This document shows, piece by piece, positions 11,861 to 23,790 of a stretch of DNA of 29,692 nt. The notes beneath the pieces were generated by a model. It saw only the letters and a list, made by a program, of their open reading frames with translations, made no database searches and had not been told where the DNA came from. Each line of letters starts with the position of its first letter. Within the stretch, counting starts at the first letter, position 1. The stretch comes from Saccoglossus kowalevskii (lineage: Eukaryota > Hemichordata > Enteropneusta > Harrimaniidae). A program made the position numbers and the translations under genes. The stretch is from the NCBI RefSeq assembly GCF_000003605.2, contig NW_003149905.1, positions 1 through 29,692 on the forward strand, written 5' to 3'.

Positions 11861-12851
11861 AGTCACATCAGTGTTCTCCAGTCACCTACATGTACATAGC
11901 CTAGTCACATCAACGTTCTTCACCAATCATCTACATGTACATAACCTAGTCACATCAATGTTATTCACCCGCCTACTTGTACATAACCTAGTCACATCAG
12001 TGTTCTCCACCACACAGCTACTTGTACATAACCTAGTCACAGCAGTGTTCTCCACTCACCTACTTGTACATATCCTAGTCACATCAGTGTTCTCCAGTCA
12101 CCTACATGTACATAGCTTAGTCACATCAGTGTTCTCCATCACTCAGCTACATGTACATAACCTAGTCACAGCAGTGTTGTCCACTCAGCCGCTTGTACAT
12201 AGCCTAGTCACATCAGTGTTCTCCACCAATTATCTACATGTACATAACCTAGTCACATCAGTGTTCTTCACCAATAATCTACATGTACATAGCCTAGTCA
12301 CATCAGTGTTCTCCACCAATTATCTACATGTACATAACCTAGTCACAGCAGTGTTATTCACCCACCTACATGTACATAACCTAGTCACATCAGTGTTCTC
12401 CACCACTCAGCTACATGTACATAACCTAGTCACGTCAGTGTTCTCGACCACTCAGCTACATGTACATAAGCTAGTCACATCAGTGTTCTCCACCACTCAG
12501 CTACTTGTACATAACCTAGACACAGCAGTGTTCTCCACTCACCTACTTGTACATAACCTAGTCACATCAGTGTTCTTCATTCGCCTAATTGTACATAACC
12601 TAGTCACATCAGTGTTCTCCACTCACCTACTTGTACATAACCTAGTCACATCAGTATTCTCCAGTCACCTACATGTACATAGCCTAGTCACATCAACGTT
12701 CTTCACCAATCATCTACATGTACATAACCTAGTCACATCAATGTTCTTCACTCGCCTACTTGTACATAACCTAGTCACATCAGTGATCTCCACTCACCTA
12801 CTTGTACATAACCTAGTCACATCAGTGTTCTCCAGTCACCTACATGTACAT
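11860..12851. repeat. Family A block (partner at 28240-29030)
   Basis: From 12061 to 12851 this block matches 28240-29030 at a constant offset of 16179 bp. Shared rare markers are GTTGTCCACTCAGCCG (12176, 28355), ATAAGCTAGTC (about 12467, 28646), CCTAGACACAGCAG (about 12514, 28693) and CAGTGATCTCC (about 12781, 28960). The left part (11860-12060) has family A units such as ATCAACGTTC and GTTATTCACCCGCC. Confidence 0.88.
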
Positions 12852-14580
12852 AGCCTAGTCACATCAGTGTTCTTCACCAATCCCCTACATGTACATAGCT
12901 TAGTCACATCAATGTTCTCCATCACTCAGCTGCATGTACATAGCCTAGTCACAGCAGTGTTCTCCACTCACCCACATGTACATAACCTAGTCACATCAGT
13001 GTTCTCCACCAATTATCTACATGTACATAGCCTAGTCACATCAGTGTTCTCCACCAATTATCTACATGTACATAACCTAGACACATCAGTGTTCTTCACA
13101 AATCATCTACATGTACATAACCTAGTCACATCAGTGTTCTCCACCCACCTACATGTACATAACCTAGTCACATCAGTGTTCTCCACCACTCAGCTACATG
13201 TACATAACCTAGTCACATCAGTGTTCTCCAGTCACCTACTTGTGCATAACCTAGTCACATCAGTGTTCTCCACTCACCTACTTGTACATAACATAGTCAC
13301 ATCAGTGTTCTCTAGTCACCTACATGTACATAGCCTAGTCACATCAGTGTTCTCCACCAATTATCTACATGTACATAACCTAGACACATCAGTGTTCTCC
13401 ACCAATTATCTACATGTACATAGCCTAGTCACATCAGTGTTCTCCACCAATTATCTACATGTACATAACATAGTCACATCAGTGTTCTTCACAAATCATC
13501 TACATGTACATAACCTAGTCACATCAGTGTTCTCCACCCACCTACATGTACATAACCTAGTCACATCAGTGTTCTCCACCACTCATCTACATGTACATAG
13601 CCTAGTCACATCAGTGTTCTTCACCAATCATCTACATAACCTAGTCACATCAGTGTTTTCCAATCATCTACATGTACATAACCTAGTCACAGCAGTGTTC
13701 TCCACTCTCCTACATGGACATAACCTAGTCACATCAGTGTTCCCCAGTCACCTACTTGTACATAATCTAGTCACAGCAGTGTTCTCCACTCTCCTACATG
13801 TACATAACCTAGTCACATCAGTGTTCTCCACTCACCTACTTGTACATAGCCTAGTCACATCAGTGTTCTCCAGTCACCTACATGTACATAACCTAGTCAC
13901 ATCAGTGTTCCCCAGTCACCTACTTGTACATAACCTAGTCACATCAGTGTTCTTCACTCGCCTACTTGTACATAACCTAGTCACATCAGTGTTCTTCACT
14001 CGCCTACTTGTACATAACCTAGTCACATCAGTGTTCTCCACTCACCTACTTGTACATAACCTAGTCACATCAGTGTTCTCCAGTCACCTACATGTACATA
14101 ACCTAGTCACATCAGTGTTCTCAAATCACCTACATGTACATAACCTAGTCACATCAGTGTTCTCCAGTCACCTACATGTACATAGCCTAGTCACATCAGT
14201 GTTCTCCAGTCACCTACATGTACATAGCCTAGTCACATCAGTGTTCTCCTGTCACCTACGTGTACATAGACTAGTCACATCAGTGTTCTCCAGTCACCTA
14301 CATGTACATAATCTAGTCACATCAGTGTTCCCCAGTCACCTACATGTACATAACCTAGTCATATCAGTGTTTTCCAGTCATCTACATGTACATAACCTAG
14401 TCACAGCAGTGTTCTCCACTCACCTACTTGTACATAACCTAGTCACATCAGTGTTCTCCACTCACCTACTTGTACATAACCTAGTCACATCAGTGTTCTC
14501 CACTCACCTTCTTGTACATAACCTTGTCACATCAGTGTTCTCCACTCACCTACTTGTATATAACCTAGTCACATCAGTGT
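12852..14580. repeat. Family B block B4 with upstream mixed units
   Basis: The B landmarks are the 39-bp unit at 13632 and CTACGTG at 14256, 624 bp apart rather than the usual 666 bp. The missing 42 bp is exactly one unit, the TTCACTTGCC type found in the other copies. The CTACATGGACATAACC form replaces CTACATAGACATTACC, a state shared only with B6. The left part (12852-13220) is a C-like run, CTGCATG, CACCCACATG, then AATTATC units. Confidence 0.82.
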
Positions 14581-16200
14581 TCTCCACTCACCTACACGTA
14601 CATAACCTAGTCACATCAGTGTTTTCCAATCATCTACATGTACATAACCTAGTCACAGCAGTGTTCTCCACTCACCTACTTGTACATAACCTAGTCACAT
14701 CAGTGTTCTCCACTCACCTACTTGTACATAACCTAGTCACATCAGTGTTCTCTAGTCACCTACATGTACATAGCCTAGTCACATCAGTGTTCTTCACCAA
14801 TCACCTACATGTACATAGCTTAGTCACATCAATGTTGTCCATCACTCAGCTGCATGTACATAGCCTAGTCACAGCAGTGTTCTCCACTCACCCACATGTA
14901 CATAACCTAGTCACATCAGTGTTCTCCACCAATTATCTACATGTACATAACCTAGACACATCAGTGTTCTCCACCAATTATCTACATGTACATAGCCTAG
15001 TCACATCAGTGTTCTCCACCAATTATCTACATGTACATAACATAGTCACATCAGTGTTCTTCACAAATCATCTACATGTACATAACCTAGTCACATCAGT
15101 GTTCTCCACCCACCTACATGTACATAACCTAGTCACATCAGTGTTCTCCACCACTCAGCTACATGTACATAGCCTAGTCACATCAGTGTTCTTCACCAAT
15201 CATCTACATAACCTAGTCACATCAGTGTTTTCCAATCATCTACATGTACATAACCTAGTCACAGCAGTGTTCTCCACTCACCTACTTGTACATAACCTAG
15301 TCACATCAGTGTTCTCCAGTCACCTACATGTACATAACCTAGTCACATCAGTGTTCTCAAATCACCTACATGTACATAACCTAGTCACATCAGTGTTCTC
15401 CAGTCACCTACATGTACATAGCCTAGTCACATCAGTGTTCTCCAGTCACCTACATATACATAGCCTAGTCACATCAGTGTTCTCCTGTCACCTACGTGTA
15501 CATAGCCTAGTCACATCAGTGTTCTCCAGTCACCTACATGTACATAATCTAGTCACATAAGTGTTCCCCAGTCACCTACATGTACATAACCTAGTCATAT
15601 CAGTGTTTTCCAGTCATCTACATGTACATAACCTAGTCACAGCAGTGTTCTCCACTCACCTACTTGTACATAACCTAGTCACATCAGTGTTCTCCACTCA
15701 CCTACTTGTACATAACCTAGTCACATCAGTGTTCTCCAGTCACCTACATGTACATAGCCCAGTCACATCAGTGTTCTTCACCAATCACCTACTCGTACAT
15801 AGCTTAGTCACATCAATGTTCTCCATCACTCAGCTGCATGTACATAGCCTAGTCACAGCAGTGTTCTCCACTCACCCACATGTACATAACATAGTCACAT
15901 CAGTGTTCTCCACCAATTATCTACATGTACATAACCTAGTCACATCAGTGTTCTCCACCAATTATCAACATGTACATAGCCTAGTCACATCAGTGTTCTC
16001 CAACAATTATCTACATGTACATAACCTAGTCACATCAGTGTTCTTCACAAATCATCTACATGTACATAACCTAGTCACATCAGTGTTCTCCACCCACCTA
16101 CATGTACATAACCTAGTCACATCAGTGTTCTCCACCACTCAGCTACATGTACATAACCTAGTCACATCAGTGTTCTCCACCACTCAGCTACATGTACATA
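14580..16200. repeat. Family B block B5, lacking nine units
   Basis: The block opens at CCTACACGTACATAA (about 14591) and carries the 39-bp unit at 15204, CTACGTG at 15492 and CTACTCG at 15789. The first two landmarks are 288 bp apart versus 666 bp in B1, B2, B3 and B6. The 378-bp difference is nine 42-bp units, from the CTCTCCTACATGGAC type through the second TTCACTCGCC unit, fused cleanly at about 15270-15290. A C-to-A change at about 15559 (CACATAAGTG) interrupts the open frame. Confidence 0.85.
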
Positions 16201-17600
16201 GCCTAGTCACATCAGTGTTCTTCACCAATCATCTACATAACCTAGTCACATCAGTGTTTTCCAATCATCTACATGTACATAACATAGTCACAGCAGTGTT
16301 CTCCACTCTCCTACATGGACATAACCTAGTCACATCAGTGTTCCCCAGTCACCTACTTGTACATAATCTAGTCACAGCAGTGTTCTCCACTCTCCTACAT
16401 GTACATAACCTAGTCACATCAGTGTTCTTCACTTGCCTACTTGTACATAACCTAGTCACATCAGTGTTCTCCACTCACCTACTTGTACATAGCCTAGTCA
16501 CATCAGTGTTCTCCAGTCACCTACATGTACATAACCTAGTCACATCAGTGTTCCCCAGTCACCTACTTGTACATAACCTAGTCACATCAGTGTTCTTCAC
16601 TCGCCTACTTGTACATAACCTAGTCACATCAGTGTTCTTCACTCGCCTACTTGTACATAACCTAGTCACATCAGTGTTCTCCACTCACCTACTTGTACAT
16701 AACCTAGTCACATCAGTGTTCTCCAGTCACCTACATGTACATAACCTAGTCACATCAGTGTTCTCAAATCACCTACATGTACATAACCTAGTCACATCAG
16801 TGTTCTCCAGTCACCTACATGTACATAGCCTAGTCACATCAGTGTTCTCCAGTCACCTACATGTACATAGCCTAGTCACATCAGTGTTCTCCTGTCACCT
16901 ACGTGTACATAGCCTAGTCACATCAGTGTTCTCCAGTCACCTACATGTACATAATCTAGTCACATCAGTGTTCCCCAGTCACCTACATGTACATAACCTA
17001 GTCATATCAGTGTTTTCCAGTCATCTACATGTACATAACCTAGTCACAGCAGTGTTCTCCACTCACCTACTTGTACATAACCTAGTCACATCAGTGTTCT
17101 CCACTCACCTACTTGTACATAACCTAGTCACATCAGTGTTCTCCAGTCACCTACATGTACATAGCCTAGTCACATCAGTGTTCTTCACCAATCACCTACT
17201 CGTACATAGCTTAGTCACATCAATGTTCTCCATCACTCAGATGCATGTACATAGCCTAGTCACAGCAGTGTTCTCCACTCACCCACATGTACATAACCTA
17301 GTCACATCAGTGTTCTCCACCAATTATCTACATGCACATAACCTAGTCACATCAGTGTTCTCCACCAATTATCTACATGTACATAGCCTAGTCACATCAG
17401 TGTTCTCCAACAATTATCTACATGTACATAACCTAGTCACATCAGTGTTCTTCACAAAACATCTACATGTACATAACCTAGTCACATCAGTGTTCTCCAC
17501 CCACCAACATGTACATAACCTAGTCACATCAGTGTTCTCCACCACTCAGCTACATGTACATAACCTAGTCACATCAGTGTTCTCCAGTCACCTACTTGTA
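16200..17600. repeat. Family B block B6
   Basis: It follows B5 directly. The 39-bp unit is at 16233, CTACGTG at 16899 and CTACTCG at 17196, so spacings are the full 666 and 297 bp. Relative to B5 the last two landmarks are both 1407 bp away. Its right half (16890-17270) matches the start of B7 at an offset of 6946 bp. Private changes include CAGATGCATG (about 17239) and CACCAACATG (about 17503). Confidence 0.85.
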
Positions 17601-18040
17601 CATAACTTAGTCACACCAGTGTTCTCCAGTCACCTACATGTACATTAGCCTAGTCACACCAGTGTTCTCCAGTCACCTACATGTACATAACCTAGTCACA
17701 TCTGTGTTCTCCAGTCACCTACTTGTACATAACCTAGTCACATCAGTGTTCTCCAGTCACCTACTTTACACAACCTAGTCACATCAGTGTTCTCCAGTCA
17801 CCTACATGTACATAACCTAGTCATATCAGTGTTTTCCAATCATCTACATGTACATAACCTAGTCACAGCAGTGTTCTCCACTCACCTACTTGTACATAAC
17901 CTAGTCACATCAGAGTTTTTCACTCGCCTACTTGTACATAACCTAGTCACATCAGTGTTCTCCACTCACCTACTTGTACATAACCTAGTCACATCAGTGT
18001 TCTCCAGTCACCTACATGTACATAGCCTAATCACATCAGT
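17350..18040. repeat. Family B-tail/D segment (partner at 25532-26222)
   Basis: The segment matches 25532-26222 at an offset of 8182 bp. Both copies carry ACATTAGCC with an extra T (17643, 25825) followed 118 bp later by CTACTTTACACAACC, which has lost a G (17761, 25943). The two indels cancel, so the open frame resumes. The copies diverge after about 18035. Confidence 0.87.
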
Positions 18041-18086
18041 GTTATCCACCAATTATCTACATGTACATAGCCTAATCACATCAGTG

Positions 18087-18270
18087 TTCTCCACAATTAT
18101 CTACATGTACATAACCTAGTCACATCAGTGTTCTTCACAAATCAGCTAAATGTACATAACCTAGTCACATCAGTGTTCTCAGTCACTTACTTGTGCATAC
18201 CTAGTCACATCAGTGTTCTCCAGTCACTACATGTACATAGCTAGTCACATCAGTGTTCTCCAGTCACTAC
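18087..18270. repeat. Second patch of clustered single-base deletions
   Basis: Six units in under 200 bp are each one base short: CTCCACAATTATC (about 18093), GTTCTCAGTCAC (about 18180), GTGCATACCTAG (about 18199), CAGTCACTACATG (about 18226), CATAGCTAGTC (about 18240) and CAGTCACTACATG (about 18266). Nearly all are CC or AA contractions. The net loss is 6 bases, as in the patch at 1240-1440. Confidence 0.75.
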
Positions 18271-18289
18271 ATGTACATAGCCTAGTCAC

Positions 18290-19240
18290 ATCAGTGTTCT
18301 CCACCAATTGTCTACATGTACATAACCTAGTCACATCAGTGTTCTCCACCAATTATCTACATGTACATAGCCTAGTCACATCAGTGTTCTCCAGTCACCT
18401 ACATGTACATAACCTAGTCAAATCAGTGTTCCCCAGTCACCTACATGTACATAACCTAGTCATATCAGTGTTTTCCAATCATCTACATGTACATAACCTT
18501 CATTTACATAACCTAGTCACATCAGTGTTCTTTACCAATCATCTACATGTACATAGCCTAGTCACATCAGTGTTCTCCACTCACCTACATGTACATAACC
18601 TAGTCACATCAGTTTTCTCCACTCACCTACATGTACATAGCTTAGTCACATCAATGTTCTCCATCACTCAGCTGCATGTACATAGCCTAGTCACAGCAGT
18701 GTTCTCCACTCTCCCACATGTACATAACCTAGTCACATCAGTGTTCTCCACCAATTATCTACATGTACATAACCTAGTCACATCAGTGTTCTCCACCAAT
18801 TATCTACATGTACATAGCCTAGTCACATCAGTGTTCTCCACCAATTATCTACATGTACATAACCTAGTCACATCAGTGTTCTTCACAAATCATCTACATG
18901 TACATAACCTAGTCACATCAGTGTTCTCCACCCACCTACATGTACATAACCTAGTCACATCAGTGTTCTCCACCACTCAGCTACATGTACATAACCTAGT
19001 CACATCAGTGTTCTCCAGTCACCTACTTGTGCATAACCTAGTCACATCAGTGTTCTCCTGTCACCTACTTGTACATAACTTAGTCACACCAGTGTTCTCC
19101 AGTCACCTACATGTGCATTAGCCTAGTCACACCAGTGTTCTCCAGTCACCTACATGTACATTAGCCTAGTCACACCAGTGTTCTCCAGTCACCTACATGT
19201 ACATAACCTAGCCACATCTGTGTTCTTCACTCGCCTACTT
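18290..19240. repeat. Family C/D block
   Basis: The left part carries GTCAAATCAGTG (18417) and ACCTTCATTTACATAA (about 18496); both recur at 20801 and about 20880, an offset of 2384 bp. The right part (18634-19224) matches 7610-8200 at offset 11024 bp and contains the two extra-T units (19115 and about 19160). The block therefore joins pieces whose closest relatives lie in different parts of the array. Confidence 0.83.
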
Positions 19241-19279
19241 GTACATAACCTAGTCACATCAGTGTTCTCCACTCACATA

Positions 19280-20350
19280 CTTGTACATAACCTAGTCACA
19301 TCAGTGTTCTTCACTCGCCTACTTGTACATAACCTAGTCATATCAGTGTTCTCCACTCACCTACTTGTACATAACCTAGTCACATCAGTGTTCTCCACTC
19401 ACCTACTTGTACATAACCTAGTCACATCAGTGTTCTCCAGTCACCTACTTGTACATAACCTAGTCACATCAGTGTTCTTCACTCGCCTACTTGTACATAA
19501 CCTAGTCACATCAGTGTTCTCCACTCACCTACTTGTACATAACCTAGTCACATCAGTGTTCTCCAGTCACCTACATGTACATAACCTAGTCACATCAGTG
19601 TTCTCAAATCACCTACATGTACATAACCCAGTCACATCAGTTTTCTCCAGTCACCTACATGTACATAGCCTAGTCACTTCAGTGTTCTCCAGTCACCTAC
19701 ATGTACATAGCCTAGTCACATCAGTGTTCTCCAGTCACCTACATGTACATAGCCTAGTCACATCAGTGTTCTCCAGTCACCTACATGTACATAACCTAGT
19801 CACATCAGTGTTCCCCAGTCACCTACATGTACATAACCTAGTCATATCAGTGTTTTCCAATCATCTACATGTACATAACCTACATTTACATAACCTAGTC
19901 ACATCAGTGTTCTTTACCAATCATCTACATGTACATAGCCTAGTCACATCAGTGTTCTCCACTCACCTACATGTACATAACCTAGTCACATCAGTGTTCT
20001 CCACTCACCTACATGTACATAGCTTAGTCACATCAATGTTCTCCATCACTCAGCTGCATGTACATAGCCTAGTCACAGCAGTGTTCTCCACTCACCCACA
20101 TGTACATAACCTAGTCACATCAGTGTTCTCGACCAATTATCTACATGTACATAACCTAGTCACATCAGTGTTCTCCACCAATTATCTACATGTACATAGC
20201 CTAGTCACATCAGTGTTCTCCACCAATTATCTACATGTACATAACCTAGTCACATCAGTGTTCTTCACAAATCATCTACATGTACATAACCTAGTCACAT
20301 CAGTGTTCTCCACCCACCTACATGTACATAACCTAGTCACATCAGTGTTC
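19280..20350. repeat. Family C block, copy 2 (partner at 170-1240)
   Basis: Constant offset of 19110 bp to copy 1, with shared CACTTCAGTG, CCTACATTTACATAA and CTCGACCAATTATC. Here the downstream units (20341 onward) are intact, while the same place in copy 1 begins the deletion patch. This makes the pair informative about whether that patch is error or real. Confidence 0.9.
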
Positions 20351-20960
20351 TCCACCACTCAGCTAAATGTACATAACCTAGTCACATCAGTGTTCTCCAG
20401 TCACCTACTTGTGCATAACCTAGTCACATCAGTGTTCTCCATTCACCTACATGTACATAGCCTAGTCACATCAGTGTTCTCCAGTCACCTACATGTACAT
20501 AGCCTAGTCACATCAGTGTTCTCCAGTCACCTACATGTACATAGCCTAGTCACATCAGTGTTCTCCAGTCACCTACATGTACATAACCTAGTCATATCAG
20601 TGTTTTCCAATCATCTACATGTACATAACCTAGTCACATCAGTGTTCTCCAGTCTCCTACATGTACATAGCCTAGTCACATCAGTGTTCTCCAGTCACCT
20701 ACATGTACATAGCCTAGTCACATCAGTGTTCTCCAGTCACCTACATGTACATAGCCTAGTCACATCAGTGTTCTCCAGTCACCTACATGTACATAACCTA
20801 GTCAAATCAGTGTTCCCCAGTCACCTACATGTACATAACCTAGTCATATCAGTGTTTTCCAATCATCTACATGTACATAACCTTCATTTACATAACCTAG
20901 TCACATCAGTGTTCTTTACCATCATCTACATGTACATAGCCTAGTCACATCAGTGTTCTC
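20350..20960. repeat. CAGTCACC-type run with a second ACCTTCATTTACATAA insertion
   Basis: Most units are CTCCAGTCACCTACATG type, as at 7000-7560, ending with GTCAAATCAG (20801) and the 15-bp insertion at about 20880. TTTACCATCATC (about 20918) has lost one A relative to TTTACCAATCATC in the other copies, shifting the frame. Confidence 0.8.
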
Positions 20961-23790
20961 CACTCACCTACATGTACATAACCTAGTCACATCAGTGTTC
21001 TTCACCAATCACCTACATGTACATAGCTTAGTCACATCAGTGTTCTCCATCACTCAGCTACATGTACATAACCTAGTCACAGCAGTGTTCTCCACTCAGC
21101 CACTTGTACATAGCCTAGTCACATCAGTGTTCTCCACCAATTATCTACATGTACATAAACTAGTCACATCAGTGTTCTTCACCAATAATCTACATATACA
21201 TAGACTAGTCACATCAGTGTTCTCCACCAATTATCTACATGTACATAACCTAGTCACAGCAGTGTTATTCACCCACCTACATGTACATAACATAGTCACA
21301 TCAGTGTTCTCCACCACTCAGCTACATGTACATAACCTAGTCACATCAGTGTTCTCCACCACACAGCTACTTGTACATAACCTAGTCACAGCAGTGTTCT
21401 CCACTCACCTACTTGTACATAACCTAGTCACATCAGTGTTCTTCATTCGCCTAATTGTACATGACCTAGTCACATCAGTGTTCTCCACTCACCTACTTGT
21501 ACATAACCTAGTCACATCAGTGTTCTCCAGTCACCTACATGTACATAGCCTAGTCACATCAACGTTCTTCACCAATCATCTACATGTACATAACCTAGTC
21601 ACATCAATGTTCTTCACTCGCCTACTTGTACATAACCTAGTCACATCAGTGTTCTCCACTCACCTACTTGTACATAACCTAGTCACATCAGTGTTCTCCA
21701 GTCACCTACATGTACATAGCTTAGTCACATCAGTGTTCTCCATCACTCAGCTACATGTACATAACCTAGTCACAGTAGTGTTCTCCACTCAGCCGCTTGT
21801 ACATAGCCTAGTCACATCAGTGTTCTGCACCAATTATCTACATGTACATAACCTAGTTACATCAGTGTTCTTCACCAATAATCTACATGTACATAGCCTA
21901 GTCACATCAGTGTTCTCCACCAATTATCTACATGTACATAACCTAGTCACAGCAGTGTTATTCACCCACCTACATGTACATAACCTAGTCACATCAGTGT
22001 TCTCCAGCACTCAGCTACATGTACATAACCTAGTCACGTCAGTGTTCTCGACCACTCAGCTACATGTACATAACCTAGTCACATCAGTGTTCTCCACCAC
22101 TCAGCTACTTGTACATAACCTAGTCACATCAATGTTCTTCACTCGCCTACTTGTACATAACCTAGTCACATCAGTGTTCTCCACTCACCTACTTGTACAT
22201 AACCTAGTCACATCAGTGTTCTCCACTCACCTACTTGTACATAGCCTAGTCACATCAGTGTTCTCCAGTCACCTACATGTACATAGCCTAGTCACATCAG
22301 TGTTCTTCACCAATCACCTACATGTACATAGCTTAATCACATCAATGTTCTCCATCACTCAACTACATGTACATAGCCTAGTCACAGCAGTGTTCTCCAC
22401 TCACCCACATGTACATAACCTAGTCACATCAGTGTTCTCCACCAATTATCTACATGTACATAACCTAGTCACATCAGTGTTCTCCACCAATTATCTACAT
22501 GTACATAACCTAGTCACATCAGTGTTCTCCACCAATTATCTACTTGTACATAACCTAGTCACATCACTGTTTTTCACTCGCCTACTTGTACATAACCTAG
22601 TCACATCAGTTTTCTTCACCAATCATCTACATGTACATAACCTAGTCACATCAGTGTTCTCCACCAATTATCTACATGTACATAACCTAGTCGCAGCAGT
22701 GTTATTCAGCCACCTACATGTACATAACCTACTCACATCAGTGTTCTCCAGCACTCAGCTACATGTACATAACATAGTCACATCAGTGTTCTCCACCACT
22801 CAGCTACATGTACATAACCTAGTCACATCAGTGTTCTCCACCACACAGCTACTTGTACATAACCTACTCACAGCAGTGTTCTCCACTCACCTACTTGTAC
22901 ATAACCTAGTCACATCAGTGTTCTTCATTCGCCTAATTGTACATGACCTAGTCACATCAGTGTTCTCCACTCACCTACTTGTACATAACCTAGTCACATC
23001 AGTGTTCTCCAGTCACCTACATGTACATAGCCTAGTCACATCAACGTTCTTCACCAATCATCTACATGTGCATAACCTAGTCACATCAATGTTCTTCACT
23101 CGCCTACTTGTACATAACCTAGTCACATCAGTGTTCTCCACTCACCTACTTGTACATAACCTAGTCACATCAGTGTTCTCCAGTCACCTACATGTACATA
23201 GCTTAGTCACATCAGTGTTCTCCATCATTCAGCTACTCAGCTACATGTACATAACCTAGTCCCAGCAGTGTTCTCCACTCAGCCGCTTGTACATAGCCTA
23301 GTCATATCAGTGTTCTCAACCAATTATCTACATGTACATAACCTAGTCACATCAGTGTTCTTCACCAATAATCTACATGTACATAGCCTAGTCACATCAG
23401 TGTTCTCCACCAATTATCTACATGTACATAACCTAGTCACAGCAGTGTTATTCACCCACCTACATGTACATAACCTAGTCACATCAGTGTTCTCCACCAC
23501 TCAGCTACATGTACATAACCTAGTCACGTCAGTGTTCTCGACCACTCAGCTACATGTACATAACCTAGTCACATCAGTTCTCCACCACTCAGCTACTTGT
23601 ACATAACCTAGTCACAGCAGTGTTCTCCACTCACCTACTTGTACATAACCTAGTCACATCAGTGTTCTTCATTCGCCTAATTGTACATAACCTAGTCACA
23701 TCAGTGTTCTCCACTCACCTACTTGTACATAACCTAGTCACATCAGTATTCTCCAGTCACCTACATGTACATAGCCTAGTCACATCAATG
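20960..23790. repeat. Family A region
   Basis: TTCATTCGCCTAATTG units are at 21442, 22924 and 23668, CTCAGCC(A/G)CTTG units at about 21097, 21788 and 23278, and GTTATTCACCC or its variant several times. SpeI-like ACTAGT changes appear at about 21159 and 21204. Segment 23020-23575 matches 26593-27148 at an offset of 3573 bp, including a shared 8-bp insertion (TTCAGCTACTCAGCTAC at 23229 and 26802). CATCAGTTCTCC at about 23571 has lost two bases. Confidence 0.85.

Larger units (their letters stand above)
8130..15560 (+). other. Longest open stretch, judged non-coding repeat by-product
   Basis: This 7.4-kb stretch lacks a stop in one plus-strand frame and would read as a 14/15-residue repeat built on HNLVTSVF and HLHVH. 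No signal peptide, globular domain, unique N-terminus or unique C-terminus is visible; it begins and ends inside repeat units at an extra-T unit and a TCA-to-TAA change. Common variants change residues: AAC/AGC, CAT/CTT, ACT/AGT and TCC/TTC at codon position 2, TCA/GCA and GTG/ATG at position 1. That pattern argues against purifying selection on a protein. The canonical unit is closed in the other two plus frames and all three minus frames. A transcribed repeat protein cannot be excluded without RNA data. Confidence 0.8.

Noticed and set aside
18120-18290. Functional boundary or gene remnant at the irregular units
   Set aside because: Every irregular unit is explained by one-base losses from standard units; no non-repeat sequence is present.
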